Under the pieces are notes generated by a model, which saw only the letters and a program-made list of their open reading frames with translations, had not been told where the DNA came from and ran no database searches. Positions 35,656-44,512 of a stretch of 62,023 bases of DNA are shown here, in pieces. Position numbers and translations under genes: made by a program. The DNA is from Lachnospiraceae bacterium UBA938 (GTDB lineage Bacteria > Bacillota > Clostridia > Lachnospirales > Lachnospiraceae): NCBI GenBank assembly GCA_002293475.1, contig DBDG01000047.1:11298-73320 (forward strand), written 5' to 3'. Every line of letters begins with the position of its first letter. Position 1 is the stretch's first letter.

Positions 35656-36832
35656 GGATGCTTACCCCCTTGTATCGTGCTATGGCGGCCACATCTTTGT
35701 CGCCGCGGCCGGAAAGGCAGATGATGATGTTGCTGTCCCGGTCAAATTCATGGGCAATCTTTTGGGCATGGGCGATGGCATGGGCGCTTTCGATAGCACA
35801 GATGATGCCCTCGCTCCGAGCCAGATATTCAAAGGCTTCCACTGCCTCGTCATCGGTGACGGCGGCGTATTCGGCCCGGCCGCTGTCATGAAGACTGGCA
35901 TGCTCAGGACCGATGCCGGGGTAGTCAAGGCCGGCTGAGATCGAATAAACCGGGGCGATCTGCCCGTATTCATCTTGGCAGAAATAAGATTTCATGCCGT
36001 GAAAAACGCCGGGCGAGCCTTTGGTGATGGTTGCCGCATGGCGGTCGGTATCAATGCCCTGGCCGGCCGCTTCACAGCCGATCAGGCGGACATCTTTATC
36101 CGGGATAAAATGATAAAACATGCCCATGGCGTTGCTGCCGCCGCCGACACAGGCGATGACAGCGGACGGAAGCCGCCCTTCGGCTTCTAGTATCTGGGCT
36201 CTTGCCTCCCGGCTGATGACGCTCTGAAAGTCCCGGACGATGGTCGGGAACGGGTGCGGCCCCATGACCGATCCTAGGACATAATGGGTATCATGAACCC
36301 GGTTCGTCCATTCCCGCATGGTTTCATTGACGGCATCCTTCAGGGTCTGGGTGCCGCTGGTGACTGGATGGACCTTGGCTCCCAGTAGTTCCATGCGATA
36401 TACATTGAGAGCCTGTCTGTCTGTATCTTCCTTGCCCATATAGATCTCACATTCCATGCCTAGTAAGGCCGCCGCCGTGGCTGTCGCCACGCCGTGCTGG
36501 CCGGCACCGGTCTCGGCAATAACACGGGTTTTCCCCATCTTTACGGCTAACAGGACTTGTCCCAAGACATTGTTGATCTTGTGGGAGCCGGTATGGTTCA
36601 GGTCTTCTCTTTTAAGATAAATCTGCGGACCGCCCAAGTCACGGCTCATCCGTTCGGCATAATAAAGCCGTGACGGCCGGCCGGCGTACTGGTTAAACAG
36701 GGCGGTCAGCTCCCGGTTGAAATCCGGGTCGTTCTTGTAAAACTCGTAGCTTGCTTCCAGCTTAATGATTTCGTTCATCAAGGTTTCGGGGATGTACTGG
36801 CCCCCGTGACTTCCAAATCGGCCTTTCGACAT
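35648..36832 (-). CDS. trpB: Tryptophan synthase beta chain
   Basis: A 394-residue PLP enzyme that condenses indole with serine. The PLP lysine is in LNHTGSHKINNVLGQ, and the phosphate loop is CVGGGSNAMGMF. It starts at the ATG at 36832 (MSKGRFGSHGGQYIPE), which matches family N-termini and has AAGGAG upstream; the frame is open to 36886. It is a TrpB1-type protein, paired with trpA. Confidence 0.97.
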   Translation of the reverse strand: MSKGRFGSHGGQYIPETLMNEIIKLEASYEFYKNDPDFNRELTALFNQYAGRPSRLYYAERMSRDLGGPQIYLKREDLNHTGSHKINNVLGQVLLAVKMGKTRVIAETGAGQHGVATATAAALLGMECEIYMGKEDTDRQALNVYRMELLGAKVHPVTSGTQTLKDAVNETMREWTNRVHDTHYVLGSVMGPHPFPTIVRDFQSVISREARAQILEAEGRLPSAVIACVGGGSNAMGMFYHFIPDKDVRLIGCEAAGQGIDTDRHAATITKGSPGVFHGMKSYFCQDEYGQIAPVYSISAGLDYPGIGPEHASLHDSGRAEYAAVTDDEAVEAFEYLARSEGIICAIESAHAIAHAQKIAHEFDRDSNIIICLSGRGDKDVAAIARYKGVSIHE

Positions 36833-36953
36833 GGTGGCTTTTCTCCTTTTATGTGGCGGTATTTTATCTTGACTGCTTGGTGGCATTGTCTGATTTGATA
36901 GTCTGATTAATCAGTCTTATGATGATGCTTTTGGTATTATACTGCATATTTTG

Positions 36954-37559
36954 TCATCTGCTCCTTACAAGCTTGACGATTTCGGCTATCTTGGCCGCAT
37001 CCTTGCGGCCGTCAGTCTCTACGCCGCTGCTTATGTCCACGGCATATGGCTTAAGACTCATAGCCGGGATCACATTGGTAGCATTGAGCCCGCCCGCCAG
37101 GAAAAAGGGGCGGGGAGATGGCGGTAAGCGGTTCCAGTCGAAGGTTTTCCCGGTACCGCCGCTACCCTGGTCAAACAGGAAATAATCGCTCCCGGCTTCT
37201 TCATATTCCGTGATCAGGGCTTCCTGAACCCGGTTACCGACGCTGATCGCCTTAATGACCGGTACCGCTACCCTTTGCTTAAGGCGGTGCAGATATTCGG
37301 GGGCTTCCGTGCCGTGAAGCTGTATCACTCCAATTACTTGTTCATCGGCTAGACGGAGCACTAGGGCTTCCTCGGCATCTTTAAATACTCCGACGGAAAC
37401 AATCAAGCTGCTGAGACAGCGGCGCAGCCCCGCGGCCTTCTCCGCGTCAATCTGGCGCTTTCCGGGGGCAAATACAAAGCCGGCATAATCCGGCTGGGCC
37501 TGATTCACATAATCAATGTCCGGACGGCTCTTGAGGCCGCATATTTTTATCTTTGTCAT
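36954..37559 (-). CDS. trpF: Phosphoribosylanthranilate isomerase
   Basis: A 201-residue TIM barrel: KICGLKSRPDIDYVNQ with the catalytic cysteine, VIQLHGTEAPEYL, and the phosphate-binding region FFLAGGLNATNV. It catalyses the third step of tryptophan synthesis. A six-base gap separates it from trpC. Confidence 0.95.
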   Translation of the reverse strand: MTKIKICGLKSRPDIDYVNQAQPDYAGFVFAPGKRQIDAEKAAGLRRCLSSLIVSVGVFKDAEEALVLRLADEQVIGVIQLHGTEAPEYLHRLKQRVAVPVIKAISVGNRVQEALITEYEEAGSDYFLFDQGSGGTGKTFDWNRLPPSPRPFFLAGGLNATNVIPAMSLKPYAVDISSGVETDGRKDAAKIAEIVKLVRSR

Positions 37560-37565
37560 GATCGG

Positions 37566-38345
37566 CTAATCTCCCCGCAGCCGGGCAAGGGCTGCTTTCT
37601 TGTCCTGGCTTTTCATCAGGGTTTCGCCGATGAGTACGCCGTTTACGCCGTTTCGCCGCAGGCCGGCGATGTCCGCGGGGCCGGCGATACCGCTCTCGGA
37701 AACAAACAGACGGTCCGGCGGAACTAGGGCACGCAGCCGGTATGAAGTGGTGATGTCCACTTCAAAGGTACGCAGGTCACGGTTATTGACACCGATGATC
37801 CCGGCACCGGCTTGCAGGGCAGTTTCCGCCTCTTTCTCATCGTGGGCTTCCACTAGGGCAGACAGCCCGAGGCTGTGACAGACGGCCAGATATTCCCTGA
37901 TCGCCGACTCTTCCAGCAGCGCTACGATGAGCAGGACCGCCGCTGCCCCTAGCAGCCTGGCTTCATATATCTGATAAGCATCTACCGTGAAATCCTTGCG
38001 TAATACCGGGATGGCCACTGTAGAAGCGATATCTTGCAGGTAGCGGTCGCTGCCCATGAAATATTCCGGTTCCGTTAATACGGAAACAGCGGCGGCGCCG
38101 GCCTCTTCGTATTCACGGGCAATGGAAAGATAAGGAAAATGCTCCGCAATAATGCCTTTGGAGGGTGATGCCTTTTTCACCTCGCAGATAAAAGCAAGGT
38201 CGCTCCCCGAAAGCGCTTTATAAAACGGGAATCCGGTATCGGCTCCCAGTTCCTCCGCCGCGCGGCGGATGTTCGCCAGCGGCTGTTTATTTTTGCCGCC
38301 GGCAACTCTGGCACGGGTACTTTCTGCTATGGTATCCAGTATCAT
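37566..38345 (-). CDS. trpC: Indole-3-glycerol phosphate synthase
   Basis: A 259-residue TIM-barrel enzyme. The motifs FICEVKKASPSKGII (with the catalytic lysine), VLRKDFTVDAYQIYEAR and IIGVNNRDLRTFEVD are present. It forms indole-3-glycerol phosphate from CDRP. It lies 24 bases after trpD. Confidence 0.97.
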   Translation of the reverse strand: MILDTIAESTRARVAGGKNKQPLANIRRAAEELGADTGFPFYKALSGSDLAFICEVKKASPSKGIIAEHFPYLSIAREYEEAGAAAVSVLTEPEYFMGSDRYLQDIASTVAIPVLRKDFTVDAYQIYEARLLGAAAVLLIVALLEESAIREYLAVCHSLGLSALVEAHDEKEAETALQAGAGIIGVNNRDLRTFEVDITTSYRLRALVPPDRLFVSESGIAGPADIAGLRRNGVNGVLIGETLMKSQDKKAALARLRGD

Positions 38346-38369
38346 GACGGGTTCCTTTCACCAATAATT

Positions 38370-39377
38370 TTAGCGGTTAGATAATTCAATGAATGTCTCC
38401 AGCTGTTCCATCGCCTTGCCGCTGTCGAGCATGGATTCGGCGAGCCGCACGGCCGCCGGCATGTCCGCGGACTGCCGGGCGGCATAGAGGGCGGCGGCGG
38501 AGTTGAGGACTACCGCATCTCTCTTGGGGCCTTTTATGCCGCTCAGTATCTCTCTGGTAATCATGGCATTATCCTGGGCGTTTCCGCCCAGCAGTTCTTC
38601 CTTATGGCATGGACTCATGCCGAAATCTTCCGGCTTGATCTGGTATTTGAAGAAGCGGTCTTCCCGCACCTCGCATACAGTCGTGGGGGCGCTCATAGAA
38701 ACCTCGTCTAGGCCGTCCTGGCCATATACTACCAATGAATTGCGGACACCGAGATTATACAGTACCTGCGCCATAGGCAGCACGAGTTCCTCATCATAAA
38801 CCCCCAGCAGCTGCATCTTGGCTCCGGCCGGATTGGTCAACGGACCCAAGATATTGAATACGGTGCGGATGCCCAGTTCTTTCCTGACCGGCGAGACGTA
38901 TTTCATAGCGATATGATAATTCTGGGCATACAGGAAACAGATGCCGATCTGTTCCAGCAACTGTTTGCTTTTGTCCGGGGAAATATTGATATCGACCCCT
39001 AGGGCTTCCAATACATCGGCAGCCCCGCACTGGCTGCTGGCAGCGCGGTTACCGTGCTTGGCCACGGGTACGCCGGCCGCCGAGACGACGATGGCCGAGG
39101 TGGTGGATATGTTGAAGGAGTTGGAACGGTCACCGCCGGTCCCCACGATTTCCAGCACATCCATATCGTGCAGCAGGCGGATGCAATGCTTCCTCATGCC
39201 GGCCGCGGAGGCCGTAATCTCGTCAATGGTCTCGCCCTTCAGGGAAAGGGCAGTCAAATAGGATGCCATCTGAATCTGAGAGGCTTCGCCGCCCATGATC
39301 TCATGCATCACGGCTTCCGCTTCCTGATAGCTTAAGTCTTCTTTTCTTACTACCTTATGAATTGCTTCTTTAATCAT
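38370..39377 (-). CDS. trpD: Anthranilate phosphoribosyltransferase
   Basis: A 335-residue enzyme with the PRPP-binding motif GTGGDRSNSFNIST and the anthranilate region KHGNRAASSQCGAADVLEALG. It transfers phosphoribosyl to anthranilate. It is the first gene after the T-box leader; trpE and trpG are not next to it, so anthranilate must be made by genes elsewhere or taken up. Confidence 0.96.
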   Translation of the reverse strand: MIKEAIHKVVRKEDLSYQEAEAVMHEIMGGEASQIQMASYLTALSLKGETIDEITASAAGMRKHCIRLLHDMDVLEIVGTGGDRSNSFNISTTSAIVVSAAGVPVAKHGNRAASSQCGAADVLEALGVDINISPDKSKQLLEQIGICFLYAQNYHIAMKYVSPVRKELGIRTVFNILGPLTNPAGAKMQLLGVYDEELVLPMAQVLYNLGVRNSLVVYGQDGLDEVSMSAPTTVCEVREDRFFKYQIKPEDFGMSPCHKEELLGGNAQDNAMITREILSGIKGPKRDAVVLNSAAALYAARQSADMPAAVRLAESMLDSGKAMEQLETFIELSNR

Positions 39378-39426
39378 TGTTATAACCCCATAGCCGCGAA
39401 AGCGGATTCACAATCAGCTGAACGGC

Positions 39427-39690
39427 CAAAAAAATCCGTCCATGACAATCAGGTATCTTGTCAAGGACGGATGTAAAATCTTTCCGCGGTGCCACCTTGT
39501 TTCGGGAGAAAACCCCCGCTCTCTGCGAAATACTGCATATTTCCGGCAACTGACGTATGCCTCACGTCGCAGATACTCGGCGGCTGCCTTTGACTGCGCC
39601 CTCCATGGTCCATTTAACAAACTGCGTTCTGCCGGTTCTCAGCTTATCCGGCTCTCTGGGAGGGCACGATTGTTTTTACTTCCATTTCTT
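39427..39690 (-). ncRNA. T-box riboswitch leader of the trp operon (tRNA-Trp responsive)
   Basis: The minus strand shows a T-box leader. The conserved T-box AGGTGGCACCGCGG is at 39484-39497 and would pair with the uncharged tRNA acceptor end. Upstream are the Stem I features AGAGAGC and GCTGAGAACCGGC, with a likely TGG (Trp) specifier in AAATGGACC. The competing terminator stem (ATCCGTCC/GGACGGAT, 39434-39472) is followed by a run of seven T. Uncharged tRNA-Trp should stabilise the antiterminator and switch on trpDCFBA. Confidence 0.93.
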
Positions 39691-39715
39691 CGGTTTCGGA
39701 TATTTAGTTGTTAGT

Positions 39716-39744
39716 AGTCTATCACTGACTGCGAAAATTGTCAA
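39716..39744 (-). promoter_or_regulatory. trp operon promoter
   Basis: On the minus strand a perfect TTGACA and TAGACT are separated by 17 bases, just upstream of the T-box leader and right after the end of the pilus locus. A strong sigma-A promoter. Confidence 0.85.
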
Positions 39745-39766
39745 TAATTATTTATATAATAAAAAC

Positions 39767-42700
39767 CTAATTTAACATAAAGTTTTCTCTTACGATTATA
39801 TCCACTGTTACCGCATCCGCCGGATCCCCGATTCCGTCACTCGCGGTTATGGTAACCGTTCCTCTGATGACGTCCGGGTTTAATATATCGGGGGAACCGC
39901 CTAATGCGAATCCTACCCGGGCATTGGCCGTATACTCCCTTTCGCCGTCAGCCCCCGTTCCCGTCGACACCGTCAAGCTATAGGCACTGCTGGTAACAAG
40001 ATCACAGGTAGTCGTCACGTTGGTGGAAAGAACTCTCATCCCTATATCTTCCATAATCTGATACTTAACCTCAAAAGATTTGGCATCATATTCATTGGCA
40101 TAAACAACCCATTTGTAACTACCGTCAGGAGAAACGACCGCTTCTGCGTTGGTAGGCCGGATAATTAATTTATATTTCTCTTCCACTTCCCGCTTGTGGA
40201 TAATGGTCCACAGATCACTGGTGCCACTTCCCTTGCGGATTGCCGCACCGAACGAAGTAGACGGAGTCTGACCCATGACCAGAAAGGTTTCATCATTCTC
40301 GTTATAAATATTGTTACCAGCAGACAGCCATGACCTAGGGGTAAGCCCCGGTATGTCCCTTGCCGCATCCGCGGTACTTTTAAAGTACTTGATGTCCCAT
40401 GCCGTACCATAAGCAATCTGTTTTGCCGTCTGTGTGTTCCATGTGCTGTTAAAATTGCCCGACCCGTTTGATCTTTCCGACACAGTCAGGCTGCCGTCCG
40501 TATTGATCTTGGTAAATTCAGCCTTGGCAATATCGGGATAAAGGGTCGGCAGGAAATACTTGAAGTCTCTTGCATCAGTAAAGGCACGCAGCATAAAAGC
40601 CAGTTTGGCATAATTTTTAACCGGACTAGCCGCACTTATATTTGCTCCCGGTCCGATCATACTATCGATCGGCATCATCAGCGCCACTTCCCGGGAGTAA
40701 ATACACTTATCATAGAGAGCCAGCAGGGTATCACCGCGCAGATCCTCTCCATTCAGCGAGAACCTTGACGCATTACCGGGGCTGCTCTCCATATTCGACG
40801 GCCAAGGCGTCATCTCTTCCTGACCGGCCGCCCGGCGGAAATCATTGATTCTGTTCCAAGTACTCTCATCAACAGCTTCTATCGCCGAATCATTGGCAAT
40901 ATAGATCAGATCGGCATTCTTATTGACATCATCGGGGGTCAGCTGTGCCATTGATTTCTGAACAATCTCAATACGGGTGCTTTGATTAAAAGTATCGATA
41001 ATCGTCTTGGCCGCCGGCATCGCCAGGTTAGCCAGCGGCGTTTTGTTCCAGTCATAACCCACACCGCCAATCATCTGGGCATAAGAGGCCTCTTCGTTAT
41101 TCGGATGGGTACTAAGATGCAGAAGCTTAAGCCATTCATTGTTTTTAAAGCCGTTACGGCAGTAATACCGGATCCGGATGGACTGATTGGTCACATATAT
41201 CCTCGTCCCGATCGCAACACCCTGATTGCTGTTGGTTCCGGTCGTATTGAGATAAATCTTCCTAAGCTGGGTAAGTTCCATCTTGCTCTGATCGGTTACC
41301 GGAACAAAGACCCAGCCGCCGTACTGCGTCTGGATATTAGCGCCGTTGGGAGAGTCGGCTCCGCCCAGCCGTACCCCGCTTTCAGCGGCACTGTCCCGAC
41401 CAGTCGTAGTGGCGGCATTGACAAATTCTATATTGGTGATGACCGCCGCATAATCCTTCGGAAGCGACAGGCCATTGTCAACATAGGCGGGCAGCTTGGA
41501 ACCGCTTGCCGTTTCAACAGTCGAGGTCAGGCAATAACGTCCTTCGTTATCCGATACCGTCAGTACCTTCCCGCCATAGGCATTATTAGTGTCCGTGTCC
41601 GGACCATACTCAAAGACAACGTCGTGGGTACCGTTGCCGCTTCCCACATATTTAAAATGATAATCGGAATAATCAATGTCATTCCAGCCGTCCGGCTGAG
41701 CCGGGTAATAAAAACCGCCGCCGGCCGCGGCCGTCTCCTGGAACTCTAGGTCAAAGCGGGTACTGACGCCGATCTCCCCGTCCGGATCATATATAAAATA
41801 TCCCTTGATCATATTTGCGGGAATGTCCGGATCCGTACAGGCATCATTCTGGGTCGTACTGTTCATCCGCACATATTGGCCATCGACGTTATTGACCACG
41901 ACATCTCTGATCTCGTAACCGCCGCCTTTCCCAAAGATAAAACCGGCTTTCCATTGCTGATCATCCTCCACCACCAAAATATAATCAAAGGCGTTTCCCA
42001 CCGGACCTGTCGATATATCCGTTACTTTATCCAGATCCGCATGGTATTCTCCATAAGTGGGGTCATGTGTAAAAGAGAGATCATAATTCCAGCCGCTGCT
42101 GCTCAGTATCGGCTGACCGTTATAATTCAGTCTGGCGGCACCGATATGCTCAATAGCCTGATAATAGGCCGGGCCGTCCAAGTACCACTCACCGCCGGCC
42201 GGTTCCCCTTTCGCCACGTCACGGGGAATCGCCTGGGTCTGATGATGGATGCCGGTAACCAGCTTAGCCGGATTCTTACCGTCAGCAGCGCTACGGTTGA
42301 TGTAATAGAGACCCTTTTGATCCCCGACAAACTCAAAGTATCCGCTATATACCGGCAAAGGATCCGTCGTCGCCGCCGAATCCGGGTACCACAGACCGGT
42401 ATTGTCATCTGCTGAACCATTCTTTAAATTATGAAACTCAAAGTCATAATTGCTTAAAGAGGTCTGCTGTATGGATCTGCTCACCCGCGAATAAAAGAAG
42501 CTCGAGCTGCTACCAGCCACCTCTCCACTGGGATACATCAGGCTGGAGTTGCTGCTCCCGCCGATGGCAAGCGCCATCAGTCCTTCAAAGCCGATCGGTA
42601 CATTCTTATCATATTCCTCCGGGCTGCCCCAGTCTACCATATAAGGAAAGATTGAACAGGCATCGTGCGGGATCACCTCAATAATCTGGAATACGTTCCT

Positions 42701-43036
42701 TTTGTCGTTAGGATAATCAGTCGCCGGATGATCGCTGCCCCGGTTGATAAACGTATAGCCATATTCCGGGCTGACCACCTCCCCGGACTCCACGCTGTCA
42801 TAGAGCGCCACGGTTTCTTCTGGTGCCGTTATCGCGGCCGGCACCGCCGCTGCTTCCTCCGCTTCCGCTGTTTCCTCCCTGACGTCAGCCACATTCCTGC
42901 CGTACAGATAGATGCCGCCGCAAAGTACCAGACTTAAGAGCGCCAATATCCCCAGCCGGATAAATGGTCTATCCTTTCTATCTTTATGATTACCTTTATG
43001 ATTACCTTTATGATTATCTTTCAGTCTAAGTTGCAT
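39767..43036 (-). CDS. Large membrane-anchored DUF5057-like protein of the pilus locus
   Basis: A 1089-residue protein. A basic N-terminus has a GNHK repeat (about 10-20), then a transmembrane segment (about 27-46, LGILALLSLVLCGGIYLYG) and a large extracellular part. Sequence near the middle (PLANLAMPAAKTIIDTFNQS, then DLIYIANDSA) reminds me of the DUF5057 family of Firmicutes; I am not certain. Its function is unknown. It is the last gene of the type IV pilus operon, a position often held by a tip or adhesin-like protein. The ATG at 43036 has AAAGGAG; the open frame to 43054 begins with TTG. Confidence 0.75.
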   Translation of the reverse strand: MQLRLKDNHKGNHKGNHKDRKDRPFIRLGILALLSLVLCGGIYLYGRNVADVREETAEAEEAAAVPAAITAPEETVALYDSVESGEVVSPEYGYTFINRGSDHPATDYPNDKRNVFQIIEVIPHDACSIFPYMVDWGSPEEYDKNVPIGFEGLMALAIGGSSNSSLMYPSGEVAGSSSSFFYSRVSRSIQQTSLSNYDFEFHNLKNGSADDNTGLWYPDSAATTDPLPVYSGYFEFVGDQKGLYYINRSAADGKNPAKLVTGIHHQTQAIPRDVAKGEPAGGEWYLDGPAYYQAIEHIGAARLNYNGQPILSSSGWNYDLSFTHDPTYGEYHADLDKVTDISTGPVGNAFDYILVVEDDQQWKAGFIFGKGGGYEIRDVVVNNVDGQYVRMNSTTQNDACTDPDIPANMIKGYFIYDPDGEIGVSTRFDLEFQETAAAGGGFYYPAQPDGWNDIDYSDYHFKYVGSGNGTHDVVFEYGPDTDTNNAYGGKVLTVSDNEGRYCLTSTVETASGSKLPAYVDNGLSLPKDYAAVITNIEFVNAATTTGRDSAAESGVRLGGADSPNGANIQTQYGGWVFVPVTDQSKMELTQLRKIYLNTTGTNSNQGVAIGTRIYVTNQSIRIRYYCRNGFKNNEWLKLLHLSTHPNNEEASYAQMIGGVGYDWNKTPLANLAMPAAKTIIDTFNQSTRIEIVQKSMAQLTPDDVNKNADLIYIANDSAIEAVDESTWNRINDFRRAAGQEEMTPWPSNMESSPGNASRFSLNGEDLRGDTLLALYDKCIYSREVALMMPIDSMIGPGANISAASPVKNYAKLAFMLRAFTDARDFKYFLPTLYPDIAKAEFTKINTDGSLTVSERSNGSGNFNSTWNTQTAKQIAYGTAWDIKYFKSTADAARDIPGLTPRSWLSAGNNIYNENDETFLVMGQTPSTSFGAAIRKGSGTSDLWTIIHKREVEEKYKLIIRPTNAEAVVSPDGSYKWVVYANEYDAKSFEVKYQIMEDIGMRVLSTNVTTTCDLVTSSAYSLTVSTGTGADGEREYTANARVGFALGGSPDILNPDVIRGTVTITASDGIGDPADAVTVDIIVRENFMLN

Positions 43037-43071
43037 GAGACCGCTCCTTTCCAAAGATTCATCCTGTCACT

Positions 43072-43989
43072 CTATTGATGTCGGTATTCCTGCATCCCCA
43101 TTGCATTATCTTGCACATAGATGGTTTTTAACCGGCTCCTGACTGCCACGTCGTCCATGATGTCCCTGGTTACGGGAAGTGTATTCGACGTATTGTAAGT
43201 ATTGTTTGTCAGCCGCAGGCTGACCCGCAGGGTCAGCGGCTCCGTATAGAAATATTCCACCCGCGGGGGAATAGACGCATTCACAAAGGTAGTGGTTACT
43301 TGCCGCAAAGGCGGCTCAGGATCACCGGTATTGGTCAGTCCGGCCGGGGTTCTCATAACCCATTCCGTAGCGGCTGTAGCCTCAAAACCCGGCGGACCCA
43401 AGGCCGGCCGCACGGAAAAACCGGTCACCCCTTGGCCCATGACCCACGGAAGCCTTTCGTCTGCGCTCATATCCCCAATAAAATCTTCGACCGCTACTAA
43501 GGCAGCCGCTGCCGCCGCCTCCACACTGCCCCCTGATGCCAGTTGACAATAACCTGCATAATTGCCGCTTGCCACCGTTCCAAAATCAGTGACCTCAAGG
43601 TCGATCAAGAGCATTTCCTGGCTGGCGGCGGCATAACCTAACACCACCCCTCTAAAAAACGCCACAAAAGTATTGGAAGCCTGCTGCTCGATCTGGAAAT
43701 CGCCGAGCAGGAGGGCGACGGTATTGGCACCGGGATCCGGGATCCGCATACAGAGCCCTTGGGCTTCCATAACGCTTTCCATGGTCAGATTCAGCACCCG
43801 CTGGGATTCATTTTGAATCTCCGCATTGGCATTGCCCCTTCCGTAAAGCCGCAGGCTGGAAAAAAGCAGCGAGGCTATACCCAGCATCAAAACAGCGGCC
43901 ACCGCTATGGCAACCAAGACTTCCACCAAGGAAAAACCGCCGCTTCCATATCTAGTTGTCAACCGTCCGCGCTTATACATATTCCACAT
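43072..43989 (-). CDS. PilW-like minor pilin
   Basis: A 305-residue prepilin-like protein. The class III signal is GG|FSLVEVLVAIAVAAVLMLGI with Glu at position +5 of the mature protein. The large C-terminal part is unique. It is likely a minor pilin that primes or caps the fibre, processed by the PilD encoded in the same locus. The start overlaps the upstream gene by 17 bases; an ATG three codons later (43980) is also possible. Confidence 0.85.
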   Translation of the reverse strand: MWNMYKRGRLTTRYGSGGFSLVEVLVAIAVAAVLMLGIASLLFSSLRLYGRGNANAEIQNESQRVLNLTMESVMEAQGLCMRIPDPGANTVALLLGDFQIEQQASNTFVAFFRGVVLGYAAASQEMLLIDLEVTDFGTVASGNYAGYCQLASGGSVEAAAAAALVAVEDFIGDMSADERLPWVMGQGVTGFSVRPALGPPGFEATAATEWVMRTPAGLTNTGDPEPPLRQVTTTFVNASIPPRVEYFYTEPLTLRVSLRLTNNTYNTSNTLPVTRDIMDDVAVRSRLKTIYVQDNAMGMQEYRHQ

Positions 43990-44512
43990 AATGTTTTCCT
44001 GTTCTCCTGATCAAAACTACGGTAGCAAACTTGCTGCCATCCCTGTTGACACAGCGGATCCTGATGATGCCGGCGTTGTCATAGCTATCCGCATCCGTAT
44101 CGCCGCGCACGCTTTCCACCGCGCCGCTTGCCCCGTCAAAAGTAATTACCAGTTGTGTATCTGTTATGTCGATAAAGTTCAAACCGGGTGAGCCGGGCTG
44201 TGATTGTTGAAATGTCATGGTCACCTGCGACGGCAGTCTGATTGTCGAACTCGCCCCGCTGGCCGTGGACGCCATGATCATCTCGTGATTAGTGCTGTTA
44301 ATGGTCAGCGTAAACTCACCGCTCCTCGACATGGCATTCATGCGCACTCTTTCCAGCTCCGTATCAATCTCTTTGGCGCAATTTTCCGCATCCCGGCTGA
44401 ACGCCAGCGACATGCTGATCCCGCCGATCGCCGTCAGGATGCTCATAACCGCAATTATGATTAATAATTCTACCAATGAAAGACCTTGATTATTCCGCTT
44501 GATTGATCTCAC
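43973..44512 (-). CDS. GspH/FimT-like minor pilin
   Basis: A 179-residue prepilin starting at GTG (44512) with GGAG upstream and overlapping the preceding gene by four bases. The class III signal is NNQG|LSLVELLIIIAVMSILTA, with Glu at +5. The size and placement fit a GspH/FimT-type minor pilin. Confidence 0.85.
   Translation of the reverse strand: MRSIKRNNQGLSLVELLIIIAVMSILTAIGGISMSLAFSRDAENCAKEIDTELERVRMNAMSRSGEFTLTINSTNHEMIMASTASGASSTIRLPSQVTMTFQQSQPGSPGLNFIDITDTQLVITFDGASGAVESVRGDTDADSYDNAGIIRIRCVNRDGSKFATVVLIRRTGKHYVEYV

Noticed and set aside
35648..36886. Using the longest trpB frame
   Set aside because: The extra 18 residues are not conserved in TrpB, and the internal ATG at 36832 matches the usual N-terminus.
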